Source: Gaertneriomyces semiglobifer
Lineage: Eukaryota; Chytridiomycota; Chytridiomycetes; Spizellomycetales; Spizellomycetaceae
Length of the DNA stretch: 64,000 nt
Reading direction: 5' to 3'
NCBI GenBank assembly: GCA_025558075.1
Contig: JAHLKF010000006.1
Span: 248,001 to 312,000 of the forward strand
The notes under the pieces are model-generated. The model searched no databases and was not told the origin of the DNA. It saw nothing but the letters and a program-made list of their open reading frames with translations. Of this stretch, positions 52,961 through 63,359 are shown one piece after another. The translations under genes were made by a program, and so were the position numbers. Position 1 is the stretch's first letter. Each line of letters begins with the position of its first letter.

Positions 52961-54743
52961 TTACTTTGCGCTGAACTTGGCTACGAAGGCCATAGGAATC
53001 CACCCTACTTCGGGCTTTGCCTCTCCAGGCTGCTGTGGAGGACCCCGTCGGAAACGATCAGGGAGCCCGCTAGCTGCTGGATAACCAGGAACTGGGGAAT
53101 TTGAGCCTGAGGATAGGTCCTTTGGTTTTCGAGATAACTTGATGCCGTATATCCATGTGCCTTGACGTTTCCGCACTTCTAAGACATCTCCCTGCAAATA
53201 ACGCTTAGTCATGCACTTCAGCCAAAGTAATATGCTGCAAGCTTACCTTGGTAAGTGACATTTCTTTCGTGCTGCGAGCAGAGAAATCATGTATCGCATA
53301 GACAAGGTCCACATCCTTGACAGTGGGCAGTGCGCCCACAAGACTTTCTGTCGCACCGACCACACTTCCCATCTGACTTTCTGCGTCGCCATCACCTCCT
53401 GCAACATACACGGCAGGATTTCTGGCTACTGCCTGTTGTGCCACGACTGGAATCGAAGCAATATGTGTGTTTTCGGCTACAAAGATTTCAGGATACAAGG
53501 AGGACAATGTGGAGGAGAGGGGAGTTTCTGCAGAGTCCACAACTGATGAATGAACGGTCGCTATCGGTTTCGATGTTGGAAAGGCCACACGTCGCTTTTC
53601 CCTCACGTTCTCTTTGTCGCTATCGGAGGTACTCGACCTTTCAGATGAACTTGGTATGGAGCGGATGATGGGTCGGGGTGGTGTCTGCGTCGCGGGCGTA
53701 GATATTGGCGACCCCGCACGCGGTGATCCAGTTGGAGTCGCCGATGCTTGTTTGGCTGGCATGTCGTCTGACAATGGCATGAACGTTGGAAGTGAGAGCT
53801 GAGGTGTCCCAGCCAGAAAGGCCGGAGAGCTTGCGTTCCGCATTGGTCTGGGCAAGTTCAACCTTTCGAGACTCTTGAACTGAGCATCAACTTCTACTAT
53901 GCGAGGGCTCACACCTAGATTACTGTCAAGAGATCCTCGTCGGTTCTGTTGGTCGTCGGGATGAACCTTTTGAGTATCGGGCCTCTTGGCGGTTGCAGCC
54001 TTTTGATGCGTATGGTTGGGAGAAGTCACGTCTACAGAGCTGCGCCTTGACACTGATGGCAATATGCCATTCAGCTCGTTCGCCAGCTGCGCTGCGCCCT
54101 TTGACGACTGCCCAAAGACGTCGGCGTGTGTTCGGAGAACCGCAGCCCATTGATCCTGTATTGCTCGCATGTTGCGTGCCTCTTCGCCCAAAATGATGCT
54201 CTGGTTCACATATTTCAGGTTGTTCAGCTCTGCCGTAAAGCGTGAGAGATTTTGCAAAGCAGCTTGTAGCTGGTCCGGATTCCGAGTGCGTTTCTTCCGT
54301 GTTTCGGCCTCACTCTTTTTGATCTTGTCCTGGATCTCTCGTCCCATATAGGCTAGACGTTTCTCATTGGACGTCACCATCTGCGCATGCTGTTCTATGC
54401 TCTTCTGCAACGGTTCCTCCAAATCTCTCTGAAGGCGGTCCCCGAACTCTCGTAACCTCTTCGATGTCGTCGAGTGGAGTTCGCCACACTTTTGCAATCC
54501 GCTTGGTGCCAGGCCACTGTTCTTCAAACTTTCTGCTCCCCTAACGCTCTTGCACCTGGACAAGTCGACGATTGCGTCTGACATATCTTGCATTGCTCCT
54601 GCGAGGCCCCATAACGCCACTTTGTATTTCGCCGCAACTTTGAGCAACGTTTGGGACTTTGATATAGTCTCCTTGACGTCTTGTTTCGTCAGCAGCTCAC
54701 TTGGGTGGTTGGAGTGTCCCGGTACGGGATTGGCACCAATCAT
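52961..54743 (-). CDS. BAR-like helical domain plus SH3 protein
   Basis: Exons 53247-54743 and 52961-53191, 575 aa. Residues about 15-230 form a long predicted helical bundle (TKQDVKETISKSQTLLKVAA, KRLREFGDRLQRDLEEPLQK, LQNLSRFTAELNNLKYVNQS). This layout resembles the I-BAR/IMD branch of membrane-curving domains. A disordered Ser/Pro-rich stretch (to about 480) follows. The C-terminus is an SH3 domain split by the intron: VDLVYAIHDFSARSTKEMSL, then GDVLEVRKRQGTWIYGIKL, an inserted Pro-rich loop, and VGWIPMAFVAKFSA. Such proteins link plasma membrane shape to actin. Assignment to BAR rather than another helical bundle is inference. Its end lies 124 bp from the Rtp1 stop, convergently. Confidence 0.75.
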
Positions 54744-55369
54744 TCTTGGTAGCTTTGGTTGATGAGGTTTACTGTTGTTGTTCTGTAGCAGTTCTAATCT
54801 AACACGCGAACAGCGCTTCCGCTAGTATGATATGCCCGTACGCCACACTCTGGGATGGCCGAACTGTGGAAACGTGAGAGCCCGCCCTTTTTGTATCCGC
54901 AAGTCCGTCCCCCGCAGTTTCCGCCAACTTGATTCTTTTCGGTGGAGGAGGTGTAAAAACCAGCTTGGCTGAGCCTCCAGGTAAAAAACTTTGTAGATCT
55001 GTGCACTGATACCTACTCGACTATGATATTCTGCCTGCCTGGGTTCCTGCCTAAAATGCACACACACCTTCAGCCTTCTTCCCAGCGCCGGCGTTTTCTC
55101 ACCGTCCTCTCTATTTCTATTTCCTCTAAAATAACGTCGCCGGCTGAGAAGGAATCCAATTCCTACGCCCGGTGGTCGTAACGGTGTCAAATTCTGTGGC
55201 CTGAAACACGGTCGCGTTGAAAGGATTTCAGCGGACAGAACAAACCGAAGCGCCCGTCAAAAACCCGAAATGCGCAAGCGACCTGCAGCAGCTCGCAGGA
55301 GAAGGCTACAATCAGCAGCAGCAGCAGCAAGGATAGGATAGGACGGAACGAATACATGTGACAGTCATC
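54744..55369. other. divergent intergenic region with CAG repeat
   Basis: About 625 bases between the BAR/SH3 gene and the GDP-mannose transporter gene. A (CAG)5 run lies at 55313-55327 in the transporter leader. A frame of 122 codons on the minus strand (54822-55190) is Arg-rich, motif-free and probably chance. Confidence 0.4.
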
Positions 55370-56709
55370 ATGGCAGTCACTAACTCGCCAGCGCTGGCGA
55401 TCCTATCGTACTGCGTCTCCTCCATTTTGATGACTGTCACCAACAAGCTCGTGCTCTCCAGCTACGACTTCAAGATGAACTTTCTGTTACTTGCCATTCA
55501 GTCATTTCTCTGCGTTGCAACCTTGGAGACCTTTGCCGGCCTTGGACTGGTCAGCCATAGAAAGCTTCAACGACATGAAGCCAAACAATGTGCGTCAAAA
55601 TGTGCCTGGGTTGAACCATCCATCACGGCGATCAATACCAACCTATTGCCATTTCGTCTTGTGTAGGGTTTATTGTCTCATTCTCTTTGGTTACAATGAT
55701 CTATACAGGATCAAAGGCCCTACAGTATCTCTCCATACCAGTATTTACCATTTTTAAGAACCTGACGATTATCCTTATTGCGTTCGCCGAGAGAAGACTG
55801 TTACATGGAGCCGCTGTGACACAGTTGATGATGGTGTCCTTTGCTCTCATGGTGGTCTCGTCTATCATTGCCGGATGGGCGGACATCGCCGCAGGGAAGA
55901 CCATGAAGAAGAATCCACGACAAGTGGGCTTCATTGTGGCATATGGATGGATGGCTTTGAACTGCATCACGACTGCGATGTATGCGCTGTTGATGAAAGC
56001 GAAGATCCGACAGGTCAACTTCAAAGAGTTCGATACAGTCTATTATAACAGTGAGTGATGTTGTGTTTTATGGTTTCATTCTCTTCGCCCACATGGATCT
56101 CTGATACTGTTATCCCTTGTCGCTCATCCTTCTAGATTTGCTCGCGATACCTATTCTTTTAGTAGCAACTATCAGCATGGAAGGTGCGGAAGCAAGAAGA
56201 ACCTACGACAAATATTTTGCCACAACATCCGACAGCAACGACTTCCGGGGCCTTGTGTGGGGAATCGTCATCAGTGGCATAGCCAGCTTTGGCATTAGCT
56301 ATAGCACCGCATGGTGCATGCGGGTCACATCCTCCACCACATACAGGTACGGACGCTTTGAGGCCATGTAGCGATTTCCCTCAAAACTAACAACCTCTTC
56401 GCAATGTAGCATGGTGGGAGCTCTGAATAAGCTTCCGATAGCAGTGGCCGGAATGGTCTTCTTCAGTGACCCGGTGACTTTTGGAGGTGTCGCTGGGGTC
56501 ATCATTGGTAGGTTCCGTTCAAAGGAGATGATGAGCTGTAATCAATATCTAATTGGAATTACCCGTCTTCAGCTTTCGTCGCAGGGTTGCTTTACAATCA
56601 TGCGAAAACCAAGCAAAGAGGACTGCAGCCCGTTTCAGATACCCCATTGTCTGAGCTGCCAGTCCCAGTCGGAACTCGCATTTCGTACAAAGAGGTACCG
56701 GCGGAGTAA
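55370..56709 (+). CDS. VRG4: Golgi GDP-mannose transporter
   Basis: Five exons: 55370-55589, 55667-56050, 56136-56346, 56410-56507 and 56573-56709, 349 aa. It exchanges cytosolic GDP-mannose for luminal GMP in the Golgi, feeding mannosylation of proteins and cell-wall polymers. About ten membrane helices are present. Family marks are SSILMTVTNKLVLS, MIYTGSKALQYLSIPVFTIF, KNLTIILIAFAER and the GDP-mannose-binding GALNKLPIAVAGM motif. The short hydrophilic tail ends VPVGTRISYKEVPAE. Length and all motifs are normal for fungal GMT/Vrg4. Intron positions keep phase, and the first junction restores the WFIVSFSLV block. Confidence 0.94.
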
Positions 56710-56909
56710 GGCATCCAGCAAGGGAAAGCGCTTCAACGTTTTTGGTGTAATTTTGTACCTCTCATATACCAACCAGCATTGCTGATGCGACGCTTAATAT
56801 TTATTTAAAGCAAGTCATCTCTGCTTTTACTCATTCAACAAAATATATATATACCGTAAAAGGGAACAAAAAAGTCTCATAGATACAGGTGCACGGGTAA
56901 AACTAACGC

Positions 56910-59818
56910 TCACAGTTTCGCCTTCGGGGACGCAAGCTTAAGGATGGCGTCTATTTTGGCGGCGAGACCCATGTTGCCCTTAATCTTGATCTTGCCGGCC
57001 ATGAATGCCTTCTGCGGCTTGACCTTTCCAGAAGCAAGCTCAATGAAATCCTTGTCGCTGACAAGAACCGTCATGTCCGCCTTGCCAGGTGCGGGGCCAG
57101 CACCAACGGCTCCTTCACCGTTCTTCAAATCCACAAACCACGACTGCTTCTTGCCGTCGCTGTTGGTGATCTCGAAAGCAAAAATAGACTTGATCTGTGA
57201 CCATGAAAATTCTCAATCAGCCTTGCGCATTTCACCACGCTTCAATTAATACGCACCTTCTTGACCTGGCCCAATCGTGCCGCGCTGGACGCCGAGTTCA
57301 AGCCTGCGGAAATGGCTTCGAAGACCTTTGAAGATGCAAAACCGGAAACAGCAACGCTGCCGCCGTTACCGGATGGTGCCGGTGCGCTCTCAGGCTTCAC
57401 CGCCTTACCGCTCTCCGCAGCCGGTGCGGGAGCAGCATCGCCCGCAACGTTGTCAAAATTCGCTTGTACAGACGCGAAGGATTCCTGAGTGTTTGTGGGG
57501 TATGTAGCGCGACCATCCTCAAAGTCAGTGATTTCCTGCCATTTGCTGGCAATGTGTTCAGGAAGAAGAGGCTTGTTGATGGGGAAGCCGTAACCACCAG
57601 TGCGCTGCCACCGGACTTTGGCAATCCAAGCAGAACCAACTTCAAATACACCACCCGTCTCGGTGGTTGCCTCGTGGGCAAGGTAAGCAATCAGAGGTGA
57701 GACATATTCAGGCTTCAATGCCTCAACCATTTCTGGCGGCATCACGGTAGCAGTCATACGGGTACCCGCGTTCGGTGCAATGGTGTTAACAATGATGTTT
57801 GATCGTGCACCTTCCAAGGCAAGAGTGTTGCTCAAGGCGACGGTACCAGCCTTTGCGGCGGAGTAATTGGCCTGGCCGAAGTTACCGTAGAGGCCAACTG
57901 CCGACGTAGTGTTAATAATTCTGCCGTACTTCTGCTTGACCATGTGGGGCCACGCGGCCTTGATAACCTTGTAGGTACCGCGCAAGTGGACACGCTGGAC
58001 CAAGTCCCTACATTGAAGAAGTGAACACATGTCTTCGTATGCTTGCCACCAATGAAACACGTACCAGTCATTGTCCGTCATCCTGGTGAAAGATTTGTCC
58101 CGGAGGATACCGGCATTGTTGACGATAATGTCGATGCGTCCGAACGCCTGAAGAGCAGTCTCGACCAACTTCTCACCATCCTCGACAGAGTCATAGTTGG
58201 CGACGGCCTGGCCCCCAGCAGCGCGGATCTCGTTGACGACCTTATCGGCTGGTGAGAGCTCAGCACCCTCACCCTTGGTGGAGACACCGAGGTCGTTCAC
58301 GACAACGCTAGCACCTTGCTGCATTGAAAGTAAGTCATCTGAGTGCTACCGCACGATAATGTCGCCAACCTGCCCTACCTTTGCCAACAATAGCGCGTGT
58401 GCGCGTCCAAGTCCATTGCCAGCACCAGTAACAATGGCAACCTTCCCATCGAGACGGAGATCTGATCCAGCAGGGTTGCCGGTCAAGCCCTTTGCTTGCT
58501 CGAGGAGACCCACCCAGTCAGTGTCCATAATCGATGTGGGGTATTGAGGCTTCTCAAAGCTAGTTATTTCCGACCATTTTGCTCCAACAGAGCCAGGAGT
58601 GAAGGTAGAATCCGCTTTGAACACAGCACCAGCAGAGCGCTCCCAACGCAATTTAGAAGCAAAACCGGCGCCTACTTCGAACAGGGATCCAGTCTCTTCC
58701 GTGGATTCGTGGACGAGGTAAGCTACCAGAGGAACAACAAACTCAGGCTTCAGAGCCTCGAGAATTTCGGGGGGCATAACAGTCTCTGTCATGCGAGATG
58801 CAGCCAGTGGGGCGATTGTGTTTACACGGATGTTCTTCTTTTCTCCCTCCCGGGCGAGTGTTTGAGAGAACCCAAAAAGGGCCAGTTTTGCTGAAGCAAG
58901 AAATGTCAGTCTGAAAGAATCACAATCTCAAGCGTACAGATACCAAACGCACCAGCGGAGTAGTTTGCTTGACCAAAATTTCCGTAAATGCCAGCAGCCG
59001 AAGCGGTGTTGATGATGCTGAAATATGCGCAACTAAGAGAAATGTCGGGCGCTTTTATGCAGCAAAATCATCTCATACCGTCCAAAACCTTGCTTTTGCA
59101 TGTGGGGCCACGCCGCTTTTGTGACCTTGTAAGATCCACGCACATGGACGCGCTGAACAAGGTCCCAATCGGCATCAGTCATACGCGCAAAGGATTTGTC
59201 GCGCAAGATACTACACGAGGAAATTTAATAACTGCTGCCCAAAACGCACAGGCGTGCATACGAACCCAGCATTGTTAATAATGACATCAACACGACCAAA
59301 TGCATCCAGTGCCGTCTGTACAATTTTCTCGCCATCCTCGACGGAATCGTAGTTGGCGACAGCCTTTCCACCAGCTGTCTTAATTTCATTTACAACAACA
59401 TCGGCGGCCTGTAACACACGTAGTGTGTTAGTCGTCACCACGCCAAGTGCCTCGTTTGGATATTAAATTCGACGACCCACCTTGTGGTCGCCACCAGCAT
59501 CACCGGTACGGCTGGCACCAAGATCATTAACCACAACGGATGCACCTGAAAAGATGTCCATTAGAATTTGGCCATTTGAAAGAGCTACGATCCTAGCGTA
59601 CCTCGTGAACCAAAAAATTTGGCGTAGGCCTAACGAAAAGAGGAAACTCAGTACTAAAAATCGAGAACATCAGGTTCTTCTTGTGAATACCTTTCCAAGA
59701 CCTAAGTAGTAGTAGTCAGTAGTGTTCACGTGTAGTGTTCATTCAAGTTCAATTCCAACTTACCACCACCAGCGCCAGTGACAATAACGACGCGATCGTC
59801 AAAACGCAATTCAGACAT
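56910..59818 (-). CDS. FOX2: Fox2-like peroxisomal multifunctional enzyme: two dehydrogenases plus SCP2
   Basis: Eleven exons: 59764-59818, 59691-59701 (11 bases), 59602-59629 (28), 59481-59545, 59266-59408, 59079-59210, 58953-59017, 58379-58890, 58065-58318, 57257-58007 and 56910-57194, 766 aa. Two tandem short-chain dehydrogenase domains each have the cofactor motif ([38 protein letters not shown]) and the Tyr-x-x-x-Lys site (NYSAAK in both). They oxidise (3R)-hydroxyacyl-CoA in peroxisomal beta-oxidation. An Ala/Pro linker leads to a C-terminal SCP2 lipid-transfer domain ([34 protein letters not shown]). The last residues AKL are a PTS1 peroxisome signal. The hydratase-2 domain normal in fungal Fox2 is absent. 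A TATA box lies upstream. Confidence 0.9.
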
Positions 59819-60636
59819 GTTGCAGAGAGTGCAGGGGTAAAAGTGTATATATCAAAAAGTTAAAAAGTGCGTTCTCTTCGGTGAGAGAGAGGCGGCGACG
59901 ACGGGAAGGGAGGGATCCGTGCTGATGGTTGCCTTTTATAGTGGGGCGATCAAAGATGAGTCGACGAATGGGGCGGCCACGGAATTTAAAGGATCATCTC
60001 GGGATGACCGGGTTGACCTCGTTGACCTCACGCGCTGCAATGGGAAATCGGACGCCCGCGTGACGAAGAGGCGTTAGGGCTTCGGCAGATGTGTATTGCC
60101 ACAGTAGCACGCCCTTTTGCACGTGAGAATGACTGTCCATGTTATCGGAGACACCGATTAGCTAATACCCACTCATGCCCGTGGAGTGTCCGTTGGGAAA
60201 AGCAGGCAAATGAGGCGCCATGGCTCACGATGCATGCACGACGCGTAGGTAAGCGTCCTTGGTCACACACCCAAGCCCCTGTGCTATAATTAACCAATGG
60301 GCATATAAGGCCCAGGCCCGGTCCAGTACCGACCCACTGGATCCAGCCCTAACCCCTTACCGGCGGGTTCCCACCGAACAAAGTAAAAGAAGCTCAGCGC
60401 GACTCAGGTGTTGTGTTTTTTGGGGGGCATTTCAAGGCATTTCAACGGCCACGCAGGTCACCACCCACCTTCCCCCACACTCTCTCACTCGCTCTCTCGC
60501 TCATCTTCACGACGACGACAACGACAACGACAACAAACGACAACAGCAACAAACGTATACACTCGGTGCCTACATACACCACCATCTATCCAGGCTCGCA
60601 TAACTAGCGGACACACACCACACCCAGTACACGAGA
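59819..60636. other. divergent region between FOX2-like and bZIP genes
   Basis: About 820 bases. It holds the FOX2-like TATA box (listed separately), a GCCCTAACCCC motif at 60347-60357, CATATAAGG near 60302, and a pyrimidine- and CAACGA-rich leader before the bZIP start. Open frames in the leader are repetitive and unlikely to be coding. Confidence 0.4.
59931..59940 (-). promoter_or_regulatory. TATA box of the FOX2-like gene
   Basis: On the minus strand the sequence reads TATAAAAGGC, 113-122 bases before the ATG at 59818, with a purine/pyrimidine-skewed stretch (GAGAGAGGCGGCG complement) between. Position and wording are those of a canonical TATA box. It fits a strongly inducible gene, as beta-oxidation genes usually are. 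Confidence 0.55.
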
Positions 60637-61529
60637 ATGTGCTATGTGAAACCTATCAAGGCGGTCCATCAACCGGCCATCTTCAACCCCCTTCACCAAG
60701 GCCAGGTGAGCAGGGCCGCCGCGCAACAACAACAACAACAACAAGGAGTCCAATCCGCCCAACCACATCACAATGCAGAGGCGTCTCTAAAACCGGTCGA
60801 TTTCGAGTACATGCAGGCGCTATACGGCGGTATTCCCACTGACCCGTTTGCTGCCGCGGGCCTTCTGCCCATGACCAGTCCATGGACCTCCACTACCGAT
60901 ACGATGTACCAGGACCTCATCAACGGACCAGCCATCGCCACCAACAACATGGCTGATTTCACCCTCTACGCTCAACCCGAAGCTTTTGATCCTTTGGACA
61001 CGATCTTTAGTGAAATGGGCGGTCAGGACTCCACGCTCTCCATTGGCAGCGGAGTCACTATGAAGTCAGAACCGTCGGACTCTTCTAGCCCAGCCACCTT
61101 GGTTGATGAGAATGAGGTAGCGCACCTCTCTCCGGAGGAAAACCCTGGCAGTCGCAAAAGACGCGCCAGCGAAGACCAAGACGAAGACGAGTTCACTCTT
61201 ATCAAGCGTAAAAAGGTGTGTGGACTTGTACCCTTCTCGAATGATCAAAGGTCGGTGTACTAACCTAATGATCTATGTATCAATAGAACACAGAAGCTGC
61301 CCGTCGGTGTCGTCAAAGAAAAGTCCAACGGCTTGGCGAGCTGCAACTTCAGGTCGATGGTCTCGAGGCCGACAAATCCGAGCTATTAACAAAGGTGGCC
61401 ATCTTGGAAAGCGAGCGCAAGCTTTTCCAGGAACGTGAAAATGCCATGGTGACACGTATTGCCGAACTGGAGCGTCAGCTTTCTGAATCACATCGCGCCA
61501 TGTTGGAGGTCGGCTTGCGTAAAGCGTAG
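60637..61529 (+). CDS. Gcn4-like bZIP transcription factor
   Basis: Exons 60637-61215 and 61287-61529, 273 aa. Residues 30-36 are a short polyGln run. The middle is acidic and hydrophobic with DPFAAAGLLPMTSPW and FDPLDTIFSEMGGQDS, like activation domains of Gcn4/CpcA. A basic stretch (SRKRRASEDQDEDE, IKRKK) leads into the second exon, whose first residues are the bZIP basic region NTEAARRCRQRKVQRLGEL. A leucine zipper follows with Leu spaced by sevens (LQVDGLEADKSELLTKVAIL). The protein should bind TGACTCA-type sites as a dimer and may govern amino-acid starvation genes; the target set is inferred from resemblance. The intron separates activation domain and DNA-binding domain. Confidence 0.9.
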
Positions 61530-62502
61530 ATGTTTGGTTTCGTGTCTATGGACTTTGGAAACAACCACTTTACCCGGGCGGCCGACCTGCCAACTGACCA
61601 TCGCATGGGCCCTTCTCATTCCAGTGGCCCGTGCCCGTCGAACCCGTACCGTTTCGTTCATTTCAACAATTCTGTGATATTACGCACACATGGGTGCCCT
61701 ATTGCATCGTCATCACTAAAATTCCGGAGATCGCCTTTGTTGCCGCACCTGATTTCTCTAGAGTTTGTTCGTTCGTATGTATATCAAGTGTTTCGAATGG
61801 TTTGAATAAGATTGCATGAACTTTGACGTAAGCGACGTATGTTGCTGAAGAGCACGGGCATTGGCATGTGCCTTCAGCTTTCGCTGGTTGAAAGCTCCAA
61901 CGACGTCCAGGTCTTGAATGCATTTCCCAATAGATTGTACATGAAGGCCATGAAGGCCATGAAAACAGGAATGGCACAAAATGACTGCAAATTCATGTCT
62001 TCGCGATCGCTTTGAGTCCACTTGTTCGCGGTCGTGGCGACTTCAGCGGGAACAACACCACGAGTAGATCTTGCTTGAAGTGTCGTTGGAATACACCATT
62101 GCTTGTCCAGTTAGTGCAATGCGGCCTGACTAAATACCAGCACTTTTGAAGCTTGCACTAACATAAGGACGCCATCTCTCGGTCGGACATCTTGATTCAC
62201 GGCCTGGACGCATTGCACCCGAGTACATTTTACCAGTTCGCACTCTGCCTGCGAAGCAATTCCTGCGCAGTTAACTTTGGGTACCGTTGCTATTATCCAC
62301 CCTAAAATCTATTCCAATTCTATATATAGCAAGCTCTACCACGAACGCTCTCCCTGACCGCAAGCAAAGAAAACAAACGCGGCCAACATCCCACAACCCG
62401 CAAGTTCTGCTTGATCCTCTAACCCCTTCACGAACCACCAGTACATCAGTACTAACGAAACTTGCACTCGTCCTTTCTGTAACTCACTACACTACGCCCA
62501 TC
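61530..62502. other. intergenic region, about 970 bases
   Basis: This region lies between the bZIP and SKP1 genes, both on the plus strand. The left 300 bases are AT-richer 3' untranslated-type sequence. Frames at 61530-61805 and, on the minus strand, 61758-62021 have no motifs. A TATATATAG element at 62321-62329 lies about 175 bases before the SKP1 start. No RNA gene was noticed. Confidence 0.4.
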
Positions 62503-63120
62503 ATGCCAATCGTTCTTCGTGCGTCCGATAACCAAGAGTTCGTCATTGAGAAAGCCGTAGCGGAGCGCTCAATGCTGCTAAAAAACATGCTGGAAGATGT
62601 TGGTGAAGCAAGCGAACCGATTCCTCTCCCCAACGTCTCCGGCAACATTCTCAAGAAAGTCATTGACTACTGCGATCATCATAAAGATGAACCCGTGCCG
62701 AGTCCGGAAGACGACAAAGATGCTTTTGATGCTGTACGACGAAAAGTAGATGATATTGATGAGTGGGATGCGAATTTCTTGAAAGTGGACAATGAACAGT
62801 TGTTTGAGATCATTCTCGCCGCGAACTATCTTGATATCAAGCCTTTACTGGATTTGGGCTGTCGAGTAGTGGCCAACATGCTCCGGGGGAAGGTTAGTTC
62901 GCTCACTCTTACGTGCCGTGTTGAGAAAGATCCTCACATGTAACCCATGCCATTTGCAGTCACCTGAAGAGATCCGGGAAATGTTCAACATTGAGAATGA
63001 CTTTACAAAGGAAGAGGAGGAGCAAATTCGCAGGTTTGTGCTTTCAGGCTGCCTTGCTTTCACAAAACGCGTGCCTCATACCCACCTTTTAGGGAGAATG
63101 AGTGGGCTGCTGACGCTTAA
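62503..63120 (+). CDS. SKP1: Skp1, SCF ubiquitin-ligase adaptor
   Basis: Exons 62503-62892, 62960-63033 and 63093-63120, 163 aa. Skp1 bridges cullin-1 and F-box proteins in SCF ubiquitin ligases and also serves in kinetochore and V-ATPase assembly complexes. The BTB/POZ-like fold is clear: IVLRASDNQEFVIEKAVAER, LPNVSGNILKKVIDYCDHH. The F-box-binding C-terminus follows: LFEIILAANYLDIKPLLDLG, SPEEIREMFNIENDFTKEEE, and the last nine residues ending ENEWAADA. The final coding exon is only 28 bases. Length and sequence are normal. Confidence 0.96.
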
Positions 63121-63359
63121 TATGTAACTGCACGAGTTTCGTTTTTATAATTGTACAAAGTTTTGAAAATGCTGATTGCGCGCTCATGTGTATTTGGTTG
63201 GGCCGCGCCAATATATCGTTTGACTACTCGAGTGTCTTTTGGGACCACTCATCACTTCTAGAAAATCTCAGCAATTAAGTACAAACTGTGCCGATCATTG
63301 GCCAACGGCGCGTTCGATATAGTGCAGTAAGTTTGCTCCATGCAACAATAACACCGCCA

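Noticed and set aside
54822..55190. 122-codon Arg-rich frame on the minus strand
   Set aside because: Its composition looks like chance translation of GC-rich promoter DNA, and it overlaps the divergent promoter region of two solid genes.
55313..55329. CAG run as a polyglutamine coding repeat
   Set aside because: It lies before the transporter ATG and not in any supported reading frame.
61758..62021. 87-codon minus-strand frame downstream of the bZIP gene
   Set aside because: No motif or conservation-like composition; located in probable 3' untranslated and spacer DNA.
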